17,089 nt of DNA from an uncultured Alphaproteobacteria bacterium (GTDB lineage: Bacteria > Pseudomonadota > Alphaproteobacteria > Caulobacterales > Caulobacteraceae): positions 1 to 17,089 of the forward strand of contig CAIYSH010000368.1 of the NCBI GenBank assembly GCA_903928755.1, read 5' to 3'. Below, in pieces: positions 7,749-14,880 of the stretch (positions within the stretch are counted from its first letter, which is position 1; the number at the start of each line of letters is the position of its first letter). Below the pieces are notes generated by a model. It made no database searches. It saw only the letters and a list, made by a program, of their open reading frames with translations, and had not been told where the DNA came from. Made by a program: the position numbers and the translations under genes.

Positions 7749-8648
7749 CTAACGCTTGCGCGGCGTATAGGGCCGCCTGGCCCGCCACGTCTCTGCAAAG
7801 GCGAGCAGGTCTTCATCGGGCGTTTCAGGGAGGACCAGCACGAGGCGCGCAATCAGGTCACCACGCTTGCCCGCAGCGTCCGACAAACCCTTGCCCTTGA
7901 GCCTGAGCGCCTGGCCCGAATTGGCCCCTTTCGGCACGGTCAGGGTCACCGTGCCATCCGGTGTCGGTGCCTGCACCTTGCCACCAAGAACCGCATCCGG
8001 AATCGAGACCGGCAGGTCCATCACCAGCCCCTCGCCCTCGCGGCGAAAAGTCGGATGAGGCTTGATGATCAATTCTATGATCGCGTCACCGGGGCCTGCC
8101 CGTCCCGGCGAGCCCTGCCCCTTGAGCCTGAGGGACTGACCGTCTTCAGCCCCCCTGGGAATGGACATGTCTATGGTCCGTCCATCGGAAAACGAGATCC
8201 TCTTTTTCCCGCCATGGATTGCGTCTTCCAGCTCGATCTCGACCTTGGCGCGGACATCGGACCCACGGGGCGGAAAACCGCCGCCGTTGAATCCGCCACT
8301 GCGGCCACGCCCGAGTATGTCACCAAAGAGGTCACTCAGGTCGACTCCGTCGAAAGCTGCGCTACGCTGCGCCCCGCCGAAGGGTGAACCGCCCGGACCA
8401 CCAGAGAAACCGCGCATGGTTTCCCGACCATCAGCGTCGATCTCGCCGGCATCAAACTTTTTCCGCTTTTCGACATCACCAAGAATGTCAAAGGCAGCAC
8501 TGACAAGTTTGAACTTCTCCTCGGCAGCCTTGTTACCCGGGTTGGTGTCCGGATGATGCTGCTTGGCAAGCTTGTGGAAAGCCTTCCGGATCTCTGCAGC
8601 GCTTGCGCCACGGGATACACCAAGCTCCAGATAAGGGTCACGCGCCAA
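7749..8648 (-). CDS. DnaJ/CbpA-type J-domain co-chaperone without zinc finger
   Basis: 299 residues. It has a J domain at residues 4-68 with the Hsp70-activating HPD motif at 32-34 (KQHHPDTNPG). A Gly/Phe-rich linker follows (about 79-130, with GVDLSDLFGDILG), then two beta-rich substrate-binding domains (about 131-280). There are no CxxCxGxG zinc-finger repeats, so it is a class B (CbpA-like) co-chaperone and not the main DnaJ. It should stimulate DnaK ATPase and present unfolded clients in the cytoplasm. The start is TTG at 8648: an in-frame TGA lies only 18 bases upstream (8664-8666), no ATG intervenes, and GGAG sits about ten bases before it. It ends 83 bp before the PepSY-like gene. Confidence 0.93.
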   Translation of the reverse strand: MARDPYLELGVSRGASAAEIRKAFHKLAKQHHPDTNPGNKAAEEKFKLVSAAFDILGDVEKRKKFDAGEIDADGRETMRGFSGGPGGSPFGGAQRSAAFDGVDLSDLFGDILGRGRSGGFNGGGFPPRGSDVRAKVEIELEDAIHGGKKRISFSDGRTIDMSIPRGAEDGQSLRLKGQGSPGRAGPGDAIIELIIKPHPTFRREGEGLVMDLPVSIPDAVLGGKVQAPTPDGTVTLTVPKGANSGQALRLKGKGLSDAAGKRGDLIARLVLVLPETPDEDLLAFAETWRARRPYTPRKR

Positions 8649-8717
8649 GGAACTGTTTCTCCGTCATCGGGCTGTCAGCACCCACTTAGGCAGTTTCACC
8701 TGCGAAGCAAGGGTTGT

Positions 8718-8735
8718 TGTTGCAAAAATACAACA
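8718..8735 (-). other. Short inverted repeat between the UPF0260 gene and the J-domain gene
   Basis: TGTTG and CAACA arms of five bases enclose an eight-base A/T-rich loop, seven bases beyond the stop of the UPF0260 gene. No run of T follows on the minus strand, so it is a poor intrinsic terminator. It may instead be an operator or part of a promoter for the J-domain gene, which has 93 bp of upstream non-coding DNA. The A/T content is clearly higher than the surroundings. Weak evidence only. Confidence 0.25.
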
Positions 8736-8741
8736 TAAAGA

Positions 8742-9209
8742 CTATGCGCCGCGCTCATCCAGCAGATCCGGGGCCAGGTGTTCCAGAGCCTCTTCTTCGC
8801 CTTCCAGATCCGCCTCGCTGATGGTTTGCCCCCGAACCGACACCCCGGCCCTGTGGACGCTCTCTGGATCCCCACTGATCAGGGGATGCCAGTCAGCCAG
8901 ACCGCGACCTTCGTGAATTCGCCGGTAGGCACAGGACAAAGGCATCCAGGCCAGGGCCTGCACCTTCTGCGGCGTCAGTTTGATGCAATCGGGAACGTGG
9001 AGCTTGCGGTTGGCATAGTCCGAACACTGGCAGGCCAGTGGGTCAAAAAGACGACAATGCACCCGCGCCGGCACGATTTCTCCGGTATCATCATCTTCGA
9101 ACCGGATCAGACAGCAGAGTCCACAACCATCGCAGAGGTTTTCCCACTCCCGATCAGACATCTGATCTAGACGTTTTGTTTCCCAGTAAGGTCGTATGGC
9201 CATGTCCAT
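8742..9209 (-). CDS. UPF0260 (YcgN-like) cysteine-cluster protein
   Basis: 155 residues from the ATG at 9209; a GTG at 9212 and a second ATG at 9203 are also possible starts. It opens with the family's RPYWETKRLDQMSDREWENL segment and then the metal-binding cluster CDGCGLCC (C26, C29, C32, C33). More conserved cysteines follow in VHCRLFDPLACQCSDY and HVPDC. These identify the YcgN/UPF0260 family, related to the YkgJ zinc- or iron-chelating domain proteins. The biochemical function is not known. The C-terminus is acidic. The gene is divergent from the penicillin-binding protein gene with only 49 bp between their starts, so the two promoters must lie close together or overlap. Confidence 0.92.
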   Translation of the reverse strand: MDMAIRPYWETKRLDQMSDREWENLCDGCGLCCLIRFEDDDTGEIVPARVHCRLFDPLACQCSDYANRKLHVPDCIKLTPQKVQALAWMPLSCAYRRIHEGRGLADWHPLISGDPESVHRAGVSVRGQTISEADLEGEEEALEHLAPDLLDERGA

Positions 9210-9258
9210 CACGGTTTAGCCCAAGTTCACCCTGTCCGTCCCGCACTGCTTTTGGAAT

Positions 9259-11466
9259 ATGACCGAAGATCCCGATCATCCGCCTGTCCCGAAGACGGAA
9301 AATCCGCAGGGTGCCCCTGCGGGGTCCGGGCCGCCGGATTCCGGGCCTGTGAAAACCTACAGGGCTGACCTCCCAGCCCCACGGAAAAATGGCAAACAGA
9401 AGCACAAGACTGGTCGGGACGGACGCCGTAACCGTGGGGGCTGGAGGTTCTGGCTTGCAGCCATTGCGGGCGGCATTGCCCTGACCAGTCTTGCAGCCCT
9501 GCTGAGCGGATATGCCTATCTGCAGGAACATTACCTGCAGGATGTGCCACCAACACCGCCAAAGGAACAGCTCGATCTCATCAACCGCGCGCCAGCAATC
9601 CAGTTCTTTGACCGATCCGGAACACTGATTGCATCACGCGGTCCGAAATATGGCGACCGGATGCGCCTCGCCCAGCTTCCGGCCTATGTGCCAAAGGCCT
9701 TTCTGGCGGCAGAGGACCGACGGTTCTACCAGCATGGGGCCCTGGACCTGTGGGGCATAGCCCGGGCCGTCGTCGAGAATTACCGGGCCGGACGCGTCGT
9801 CCAGGGCGGATCAACCCTGACCCAGCAACTGGCCAAAGCCCTCTTTCTGACTCCGGACCAGACCCTGAAGCGAAAGGTACAGGAAGCAGTTGTAGCCCTT
9901 CGCCTGGCCCGCATTCTGACCCGGGACGAGGTACTGGAACTCTATCTGAACCGCACCTATTTCGGTGCCAACACCTTCGGCATCGACGCCGCATCGCGGA
10001 CTTATTTCGGCAAGCCGGCCAGCCAGCTGACCCTGGCCGAATCCGCCCTTCTGGCTGCTCTGCCCAAGGCCCCGACCCGCATGGCCCTTACCCACAACAT
10101 GGCCGGGGCCCTGGCACGACAAAGACGGGTTCTGAACACAATGGTCGAAGAGGGCTGGATCACGCCCCAGGACCGCGCCGCAGCCCTGGCAGACCCACCG
10201 AAGCTATCGGACCGGGATTCCGAGATCGACGGGATCATGGGGTATGCACTCGATTATGCCACCAATGAAGTCCTCAATCTGGTGCCCCGCAACAGCCCGG
10301 ATCTCATGGTGCGTCTGACCATAGACATTCCGCTCCAGAAAGCAGGATCAGGCTATCTCAGACAGGTCCTGGACACCGATGGATCAAAGGCAGGGGCCAG
10401 CCAGGGGGCTCTCCTTGCCCTTTCGTCTGAGGGTGCAATCCGGGTCATGGCCGGCGGGGTGGACTACAATGACAGCGTCTTCAATCGCACGGTGCAATCC
10501 CGTCGGCAGCCGGGGTCCAGCTTCAAGCCCTTCATTTATGCAACCGCCCTCGAGAAGGGCATATCTCCGACGGACATGATCATTGATGGCCCGGTCCGGT
10601 TTGGCAGCTGGGCACCAAAGAACTATGGCGGCGGCTATCGCGGTCCGGTGACGGTCGAGACGGCCCTGACCCAGTCGATCAACACCGTCGCGGTCAAACT
10701 CGCAGAACAGGTCGGTGGTCCTGCCATCGGCCAGATGGCAGCACGCTTCGGATTCAGCGGAATTCCCGCAAACCCCGACCTGTCTGTCGCCCTTGGCACC
10801 TACGAAGTTCCCCTGATCGAACTGGTATCTGCGTTTCAGGTTTTCCAGAACCAGGGCCTGGCCCGGAGGGCCTATATCGTCGACGAGATCCAGACCCGGT
10901 CCGGTGAGCGGCTCTATCTGCACCAGGCATCGTCACCGCTTCCTGTTTACGACCCCTTCCACACCAGCATGATGGTGCGGATGATGAAAAAGGTAATCAC
11001 CGAAGGCACAGGGACCCGAGCGGCCTTCGGGCGTCCGGCGGCTGGCAAGACCGGGACCAGCCAGAACTGGCGGGATGCCTGGTTCGTAGGTTTTACACCG
11101 GACTTCGCTACCGGGGTCTGGGTCGGCAATGATGACGGCACCCCGATGAACATGGTGACTGGCGGCATGGTTTCGGCGGAAATCTGGCGCCGTTTCATGA
11201 TCACGGCCCACGCGGACCTGCCAATAAGAGACTTTGACTGGCTGTCTGCTGACCTTCCCGCGATAACTGATGATCCCGAAGCGGCAGACACCGTGCCGGA
11301 GGTTGAAACGATGGATCTCCAGCCGCGCGGTGCCTTTTATGATGACCTTTCCCGCGACTTCGATGCTGTTCAGGATAGGGGCGCACAGACAACCGACGGA
11401 CCGGAAACCGGGCCCGCCGCTGACGACCGTCCGACGCCCACCAATCCGCTTCTTGAACCCCGCTGA
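9259..11466 (+). CDS. PBP1A-family bifunctional peptidoglycan synthase (class A penicillin-binding protein)
   Basis: 735 residues. It polymerises lipid II into glycan strands and cross-links them in the periplasm. A Pro/Gly-rich and then basic cytoplasmic tail (1-62) precedes one membrane anchor (about 63-88). The GT51 transglycosylase domain follows with AAEDRRFYQHG (catalytic E152), GGSTLTQQLAK and RKVQEAVVALRLAR. The transpeptidase domain has the SxxK motif GSSFKP (S420, K423), SxN (S473-I-N475) and AGKTGTSQNW (K597-T-G). All catalytic motifs are intact. The C-terminus is a long acidic, Pro-rich tail (about 665-735), probably disordered. The ATG at 9259 has only a weak GGA close upstream. 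The length and the short segment between anchor and GT domain fit PBP1A better than PBP1C; the OB-like insertion of the longest PBP1A proteins is not obvious. Confidence 0.95.
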   Translation: MTEDPDHPPVPKTENPQGAPAGSGPPDSGPVKTYRADLPAPRKNGKQKHKTGRDGRRNRGGWRFWLAAIAGGIALTSLAALLSGYAYLQEHYLQDVPPTPPKEQLDLINRAPAIQFFDRSGTLIASRGPKYGDRMRLAQLPAYVPKAFLAAEDRRFYQHGALDLWGIARAVVENYRAGRVVQGGSTLTQQLAKALFLTPDQTLKRKVQEAVVALRLARILTRDEVLELYLNRTYFGANTFGIDAASRTYFGKPASQLTLAESALLAALPKAPTRMALTHNMAGALARQRRVLNTMVEEGWITPQDRAAALADPPKLSDRDSEIDGIMGYALDYATNEVLNLVPRNSPDLMVRLTIDIPLQKAGSGYLRQVLDTDGSKAGASQGALLALSSEGAIRVMAGGVDYNDSVFNRTVQSRRQPGSSFKPFIYATALEKGISPTDMIIDGPVRFGSWAPKNYGGGYRGPVTVETALTQSINTVAVKLAEQVGGPAIGQMAARFGFSGIPANPDLSVALGTYEVPLIELVSAFQVFQNQGLARRAYIVDEIQTRSGERLYLHQASSPLPVYDPFHTSMMVRMMKKVITEGTGTRAAFGRPAAGKTGTSQNWRDAWFVGFTPDFATGVWVGNDDGTPMNMVTGGMVSAEIWRRFMITAHADLPIRDFDWLSADLPAITDDPEAADTVPEVETMDLQPRGAFYDDLSRDFDAVQDRGAQTTDGPETGPAADDRPTPTNPLLEPR

Positions 11467-11525
11467 CCGGCCCCTGACCGAATTGGTTTGGAAGCAGCCG
11501 CCAGCCCGGCTATGTCGGGCACCGC

Positions 11526-13319
11526 ATGAGACCTCCCATACTCGCCCTCAAAGCCGTCCGCCTCGCCGACGGACCCAAGATGCTGTTCGATGGTGTGGAG
11601 ATCGGCCTCGAAAGCCGGGTCCGCGCCTGTCTGGTTGGACGGAATGGGGCGGGCAAGACGACCCTGATGCGCGTGCTGGCCGGTCAGATCGAGCCGGATG
11701 ATGGGGAACGGGTCGTCACCCCGGGCACCCGTGTCGCCTTCGTGCCGCAGGAGCCGGTGATTGTCGGTGAGACCGTCCTTGACTACGCGACAGCTGGCGG
11801 GGCCCAGGACTATGAAGCCGAGGCCATGCTCGACCTGTTCGGCATCCCGACCGCAAGGTCGGCCCAGGGACTTTCCGGAGGTGAAATCCGCCGGGTCGCC
11901 CTGGCAAGGGCCCTGGCGGAAGATCCTGATGTCCTGCTCCTGGACGAACCGACCAACCACCTGGACATCCTGGCCATCGAAACCCTGGAAGCCGAGCTGG
12001 CAAAATCGAAAGCCGCAATCCTGATTGTCAGCCACGACCGCGCCTTCCTGCAGCGCACGACCGGACGCTGCTTCTGGCTGGAACACCGTAAGGTCCGCGC
12101 CCTGGACCGGGATTTCTCGGCCTTCGATGACTGGGTGGAAAAAGTCCTGGCCGGTGAGGCCGAGGAAAGCCGCAGGATCGACAAGCAGCTTGAACGCGAA
12201 GAATACTGGCTGCAGCGGGGCGTTACAGGCCGCCGTGCCCGCAATGAAGGCCGTCGGCGGGCCCTGCTCGACCTGCGCAAGGTCAGTGCAGAACGTCAGA
12301 AGGAAGTCCGCGGCGACATGAATATCGGGCTGGCCAGTTCCGGTCTGTCGGGGAAGCGGGTGGTTGAGGTCAAGGATCTGGCCAAACGCTTTGGCGACCG
12401 CGTCCTGCTCAAGGGATTTTCCACCCGTATCCTGCGCGGCGACCGCGTGGCGATTGTCGGGCCCAACGGCGCGGGCAAGACGACCCTGGTCAAACTGCTG
12501 CTGGGCGAACTGGCACCGGACTCAGGCTCGGTGCAACTCGGTGCCAATCTGGACATTGCCTATATCGACCAGTCGCGCATCGCTCTGAGGCCCGACATGA
12601 TGCTGCGGGATGTGCTGACACCCCTTGGCGGCGATCAGGTGATGGTCCGTGGCCAGCCCCGCCATGTGAATGCCTATGCCAAGGACTTCCTGTTTACCGA
12701 GTCACAGATCCGACAGCCGGTGAAAAGTCTGTCAGGCGGTGAGCGCAACCGCCTGCTGCTGGCCCGCGCCCTGGCGACCCCGGCAAACCTGCTGGTGCTT
12801 GATGAGCCCACAAACGACCTGGACATGGACACACTCGATCTGCTCGAGGACGTGCTGGCCGACTATGAAGGCACCCTGTTGCTGGTCAGCCATGACCGGG
12901 ATTTCATCGACCGTCTGGCGACATCGACCATTGCCCTGAATGGCCGGGGCGAGGTGGTGGAGACCCCAGGCGGCTGGCAGGATTTCCTGTCGCAGAATCC
13001 CGATTTCTTCAAACTGAAGACTCCGCGTTCAGAGCCCACCCGGGGCCCGGCACCCAAGGCTGCACTCCCGAAGGCGGTAAAGCTGTCCTACAAGGATCAG
13101 CGGCGTCTGCAGGAACTGGACGCCCTGCTGCTGGCGCTGCCGGTCAGGATCGCCGGCCTTGAAGACCAGCTTGCGGCCCCGAACCTCTACAGTGCCAAGC
13201 CAGACCGCTTCGCCGCCCTGACCCGCGACCTGGAAGCCGCACAGGCGGAACTGGCGGCAGCGGAAGAAGAATGGCTTGTCCGGGAAGAGCAGAAAGAAAC
13301 GCTCGAAAAGGGTGCCTGA
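11526..13319 (+). CDS. uup: ABC-F ATPase Uup
   Basis: 597 residues with two ATP-binding cassettes in one chain and no membrane segments. Cassette 1 has Walker A GRNGAGKTT (38-46), signature LSGGE (116-120) and Walker B VLLLDEPTNHLD. Cassette 2 has GPNGAGKTT (312-320), LSGGERNR (402-409) and LLVLDEPTNDLD. The linker contains EYWLQRGVTGRRARNEGRR (226-244), the arginine-rich stretch typical of Uup, and the C-terminal 70 residues form a charged coiled coil, also typical. Uup binds branched DNA and ribosomes and affects transposon excision and translation in E. coli. It starts 59 bp after the penicillin-binding protein gene with no good Shine-Dalgarno sequence. A GCCCG/CGGGC inverted repeat lies just before the ATG. 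Confidence 0.95.
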   Translation: MRPPILALKAVRLADGPKMLFDGVEIGLESRVRACLVGRNGAGKTTLMRVLAGQIEPDDGERVVTPGTRVAFVPQEPVIVGETVLDYATAGGAQDYEAEAMLDLFGIPTARSAQGLSGGEIRRVALARALAEDPDVLLLDEPTNHLDILAIETLEAELAKSKAAILIVSHDRAFLQRTTGRCFWLEHRKVRALDRDFSAFDDWVEKVLAGEAEESRRIDKQLEREEYWLQRGVTGRRARNEGRRRALLDLRKVSAERQKEVRGDMNIGLASSGLSGKRVVEVKDLAKRFGDRVLLKGFSTRILRGDRVAIVGPNGAGKTTLVKLLLGELAPDSGSVQLGANLDIAYIDQSRIALRPDMMLRDVLTPLGGDQVMVRGQPRHVNAYAKDFLFTESQIRQPVKSLSGGERNRLLLARALATPANLLVLDEPTNDLDMDTLDLLEDVLADYEGTLLLVSHDRDFIDRLATSTIALNGRGEVVETPGGWQDFLSQNPDFFKLKTPRSEPTRGPAPKAALPKAVKLSYKDQRRLQELDALLLALPVRIAGLEDQLAAPNLYSAKPDRFAALTRDLEAAQAELAAAEEEWLVREEQKETLEKGA

Positions 13320-13320
13320 G

Positions 13321-13341
13321 GTCCGGATCCAACGCCCGGAC
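13321..13341 (+). terminator. Stem-loop directly after uup, possible terminator
   Basis: GTCCGG (13321-13326) and CCGGAC (13336-13341) form a perfect six-base stem with a nine-base loop, beginning one base after the uup stop. There is no T run behind it, so if it ends transcription it is weak or Rho-assisted; it could equally be a 3'-end stabiliser. Confidence 0.35.
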
Positions 13342-13371
13342 ATACCCGCCCGGGAATACCGGTGAATTGTT

Positions 13372-13433
13372 CAATAATATGATTTTATTCGATTAATTGA
13401 CATATGCACCGATAAGTCACCGGTTTATCCACC
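13372..13433. promoter_or_regulatory. AT-rich island with IHF-like and DnaA-box-like matches
   Basis: About 35 bases from 13372 are strikingly A/T-rich for this window. On the minus strand 13372-13384 matches the IHF consensus WATCAANNNNTTR at all but one position. A TTGACA hexamer lies at 13397-13402. At 13425-13433 is TTATCCACC, one base off the DnaA box TTATCCACA. Each match alone could be chance. Together they suggest a regulatory or protein-bending region upstream of the putative RNA promoter. There is no cluster of DnaA boxes, so I do not call an origin. Confidence 0.3.
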
Positions 13434-13461
13434 ATGTCCGGACACTCTGTCCACATCCCTT

Positions 13462-13485
13462 CTGACAGGGGGTGTTGTGTTAAAG
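13462..13485 (+). promoter_or_regulatory. Candidate sigma-70-type promoter for the structured RNA
   Basis: CTGACAG (13462-13468) and GTTAAAG (13479-13485) are separated by ten bases. They resemble the Caulobacter housekeeping consensus TTGACGS-N10-14-GCTANAWC (about 5 of 7 in each half). Transcription would begin near 13492, just before the GGA-rich structured region. This is inferred from motif resemblance only. Confidence 0.35.
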
Positions 13486-13491
13486 TCAGAT

Positions 13492-13745
13492 CAGCGTGAC
13501 CCTCCACCTGTCGAGAGGAACAACCGCGCGGTCCAGACGGGAAACCGGAGGGGAAAGCGGGTTGGAGGCTTAAAGTTCGGAAAGTGAAGGGGTAGCCTGG
13601 AGCTGGAAACGACTGGAGGCACTGGAAAGACGGGAAAGCGCCGGGAAACCTGCGAAGACCCTTTGACCAACCTTGAGGCACGGATCCCCCAACGGATCTG
13701 AGAGAAGGCGACGACACGGGAAACCGTAGCGTCGCCTTCTTGCTG
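13492..13745 (+). ncRNA. Putative structured non-coding RNA or long leader, GGA-rich
   Basis: No convincing protein gene exists between 13320 and 13861. On the plus strand this stretch has 15 GGA trinucleotides between 13517 and 13721, where base composition predicts about four, eight of them within GGAAA or GGGAAA. Three hairpins have GAAA tetraloops: CGG/CCG at 13538-13547, an interrupted six-base stem at 13639-13654, and the top of the terminator. Further stems are AGGCT/AGCCT (13566-13570 with 13594-13598), GATCC/GGATC (13683-13687 with 13694-13698) and CCCTCC/GGAGGG (13500-13505 with 13547-13552). CTGGA occurs four times in 30 bases at 13597-13626. It ends in a strong stem-loop. I cannot match it to tmRNA, RNase P RNA, SRP RNA, 6S RNA or a riboswitch I know. 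The 5' end is a guess from the candidate promoter. Confidence 0.55.
13703..13742 (+). terminator. Strong stem-loop, probable intrinsic terminator of the RNA
   Basis: AGAAGGCGACG (13703-13713) pairs perfectly with CGTCGCCTTCT (13730-13740). It continues through a two-by-two internal loop into ACGG/CCGT capped by a GAAA tetraloop (13720-13723). The 3' side runs into CTTCTTGCTGTCT, a T-rich but interrupted tract. The very strong stem supports termination; the imperfect T tract leaves room for an attenuator that is read through into the importer genes. Confidence 0.65.
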
Positions 13746-13804
13746 TCTGGCCTGCCCCGGACGAGACCCCATGACTTTTCGCAGATAGCGCATGCAAAAC
13801 TGCT

Positions 13805-13853
13805 TCCCTCCCTTCGGGTTACGGCCTTAGAGATTCCTCAACGCTTCGAGGGA
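13805..13853 (+). promoter_or_regulatory. Leader segment that could mask the ribosome site of the importer operon
   Basis: GAGGGA at 13848-13853 contains the best Shine-Dalgarno candidate for the binding-protein gene (GAGG about ten bases before the ATG at 13862). It is exactly complementary to TCCCTC at 13805-13810. Pairing would hide the ribosome site, while a small competing hairpin around the TTCG at 13813-13816 could free it. This is a pattern seen by eye, with no known riboswitch match. Confidence 0.25.
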
Positions 13854-13861
13854 CTCCCCCA

Positions 13862-14866
13862 ATGACCTTCCTACGAAACCTGACAATCCTGGCGCTGACG
13901 GCGCTTGTCTGTGCCTGCTCGCCTCCACAGAAGCCTGCAAAGCCCGCTTCAATGACCATGATCCGTTTTGCGACGGACTGGCGCGCACAGGCCGAACAGG
14001 GCGGCTTTTACCAGGCCGTGGCGACGGGAGAGTATTCGCGACGCGGTCTGGATGTGCGGATTGTCCAGGGTGGGCCCGGGGTCAATGTGCCCCAGCTGCT
14101 GGCGGCCGGTGCGGTGGAATCTGGCATGGGCTCGAACAGCTTCATCGCGCTCAACATGGCCAATGAAGGCGTTCCTGTCAGGGCCGTCGCTGCCATGATG
14201 CAGAAGGACCCCCAGGTGCTGATTGCGCACCCGGACCAGGGAATCGAAAAGGTTGAAGATCTCAAAGGCCACCCGATCCTGCTGTCGGATGCCTCGGTCA
14301 GCGCCTTCTGGGTCTGGCTGAAGTCCAAATATGGCTTTGATGACAGTCATGTCCGCAAATACACCTTCAATTCCGCGCCATTCCTGGCCGACAGGTCCGT
14401 CGCCCAGCAGGGATATGTGACCAGCGAACCCTACACCCTGGAGAAGGAAGCCGGTCTGAAGCCCAAGGTCTTCCTGCTGGCCGACAATGGCTATCCCAGT
14501 TACGCAACCATGATCCTGTTTCCCCAGACCCAGATCGACCGGAACCCGGCAGCGGTAAAAGCCTTTGTCGAAGGCTCTGCAGCAGGATGGAAATCCTATC
14601 TCCATGGCGACCCAGGACCGGGTGATGCCCTTATCCGCAAGGATAACCCGGAAATGACCCAGGACGTGCTGGATCAGGCCAGGGACAGGATGCGCAGCTA
14701 CGGAATCATTGACGGCGGCGATGCCACCGCCGCTGGAATTGGCGTCATGACCGACGCACGCTGGGCGGCTTTCGCGAAAATGGCGGTGGAACAGGGGGTC
14801 TACCCCAAGACCCTGGACGTTTCCCGGGCCTATACGCTCCAGTTCGTCACGCCGGTGGCAAGATAG
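13862..14866 (+). CDS. ABC importer substrate-binding lipoprotein, NitT/TauT or NMT1/THI5-like
   Basis: 334 residues. The N-terminus is a lipoprotein signal: basic start, hydrophobic core, then LVCAC with the likely lipidated Cys19. The mature part reads as a periplasmic binding protein of the NMT1/THI5-like fold: RFATDWRAQAEQGGFYQAV, GLDVRIVQGG, a VNVPQLLAAGAVESGMG strand-helix unit, VEDLKGHPI and VTSEPYTLEKEAG. Members of this group bind thiamine pyrimidine precursors, riboflavin, taurine/sulfonates, nitrate or similar. The DW near the start and the EPY motif slightly favour the ThiY/RibY-type branch, but the ligand cannot be fixed. It is the first gene of a complete importer operon, 14 bp ahead of the ATPase gene, and follows a long structured non-coding region that may regulate it. 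Confidence 0.88.
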   Translation: MTFLRNLTILALTALVCACSPPQKPAKPASMTMIRFATDWRAQAEQGGFYQAVATGEYSRRGLDVRIVQGGPGVNVPQLLAAGAVESGMGSNSFIALNMANEGVPVRAVAAMMQKDPQVLIAHPDQGIEKVEDLKGHPILLSDASVSAFWVWLKSKYGFDDSHVRKYTFNSAPFLADRSVAQQGYVTSEPYTLEKEAGLKPKVFLLADNGYPSYATMILFPQTQIDRNPAAVKAFVEGSAAGWKSYLHGDPGPGDALIRKDNPEMTQDVLDQARDRMRSYGIIDGGDATAAGIGVMTDARWAAFAKMAVEQGVYPKTLDVSRAYTLQFVTPVAR

Positions 14867-14880
14867 GGGCGCCGGGCACC

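Noticed and set aside
13372..13433. Possible replication origin
   Set aside because: Only one imperfect DnaA box and one IHF-like site; no box cluster and none of the usual origin neighbours.
13434..13499. 21-codon plus-strand open frame that could be a leader peptide ahead of the structured RNA
   Set aside because: No ribosome site precedes it, and it overlaps the candidate promoter; a Cys-Cys pair alone is not enough.
13756..13775. GGACGAGAC sequence resembling a mini-ykkC (guanidine-II) loop
   Set aside because: The flanks do not form the required stem and there is no second hairpin.
13385..13797. Minus-strand open frames of 75-110 codons in the uup-importer gap
   Set aside because: They are rich in Pro, Ser, Phe and Arg with no domain and overlap each other in different frames. 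The plus-strand RNA structure explains the region better.
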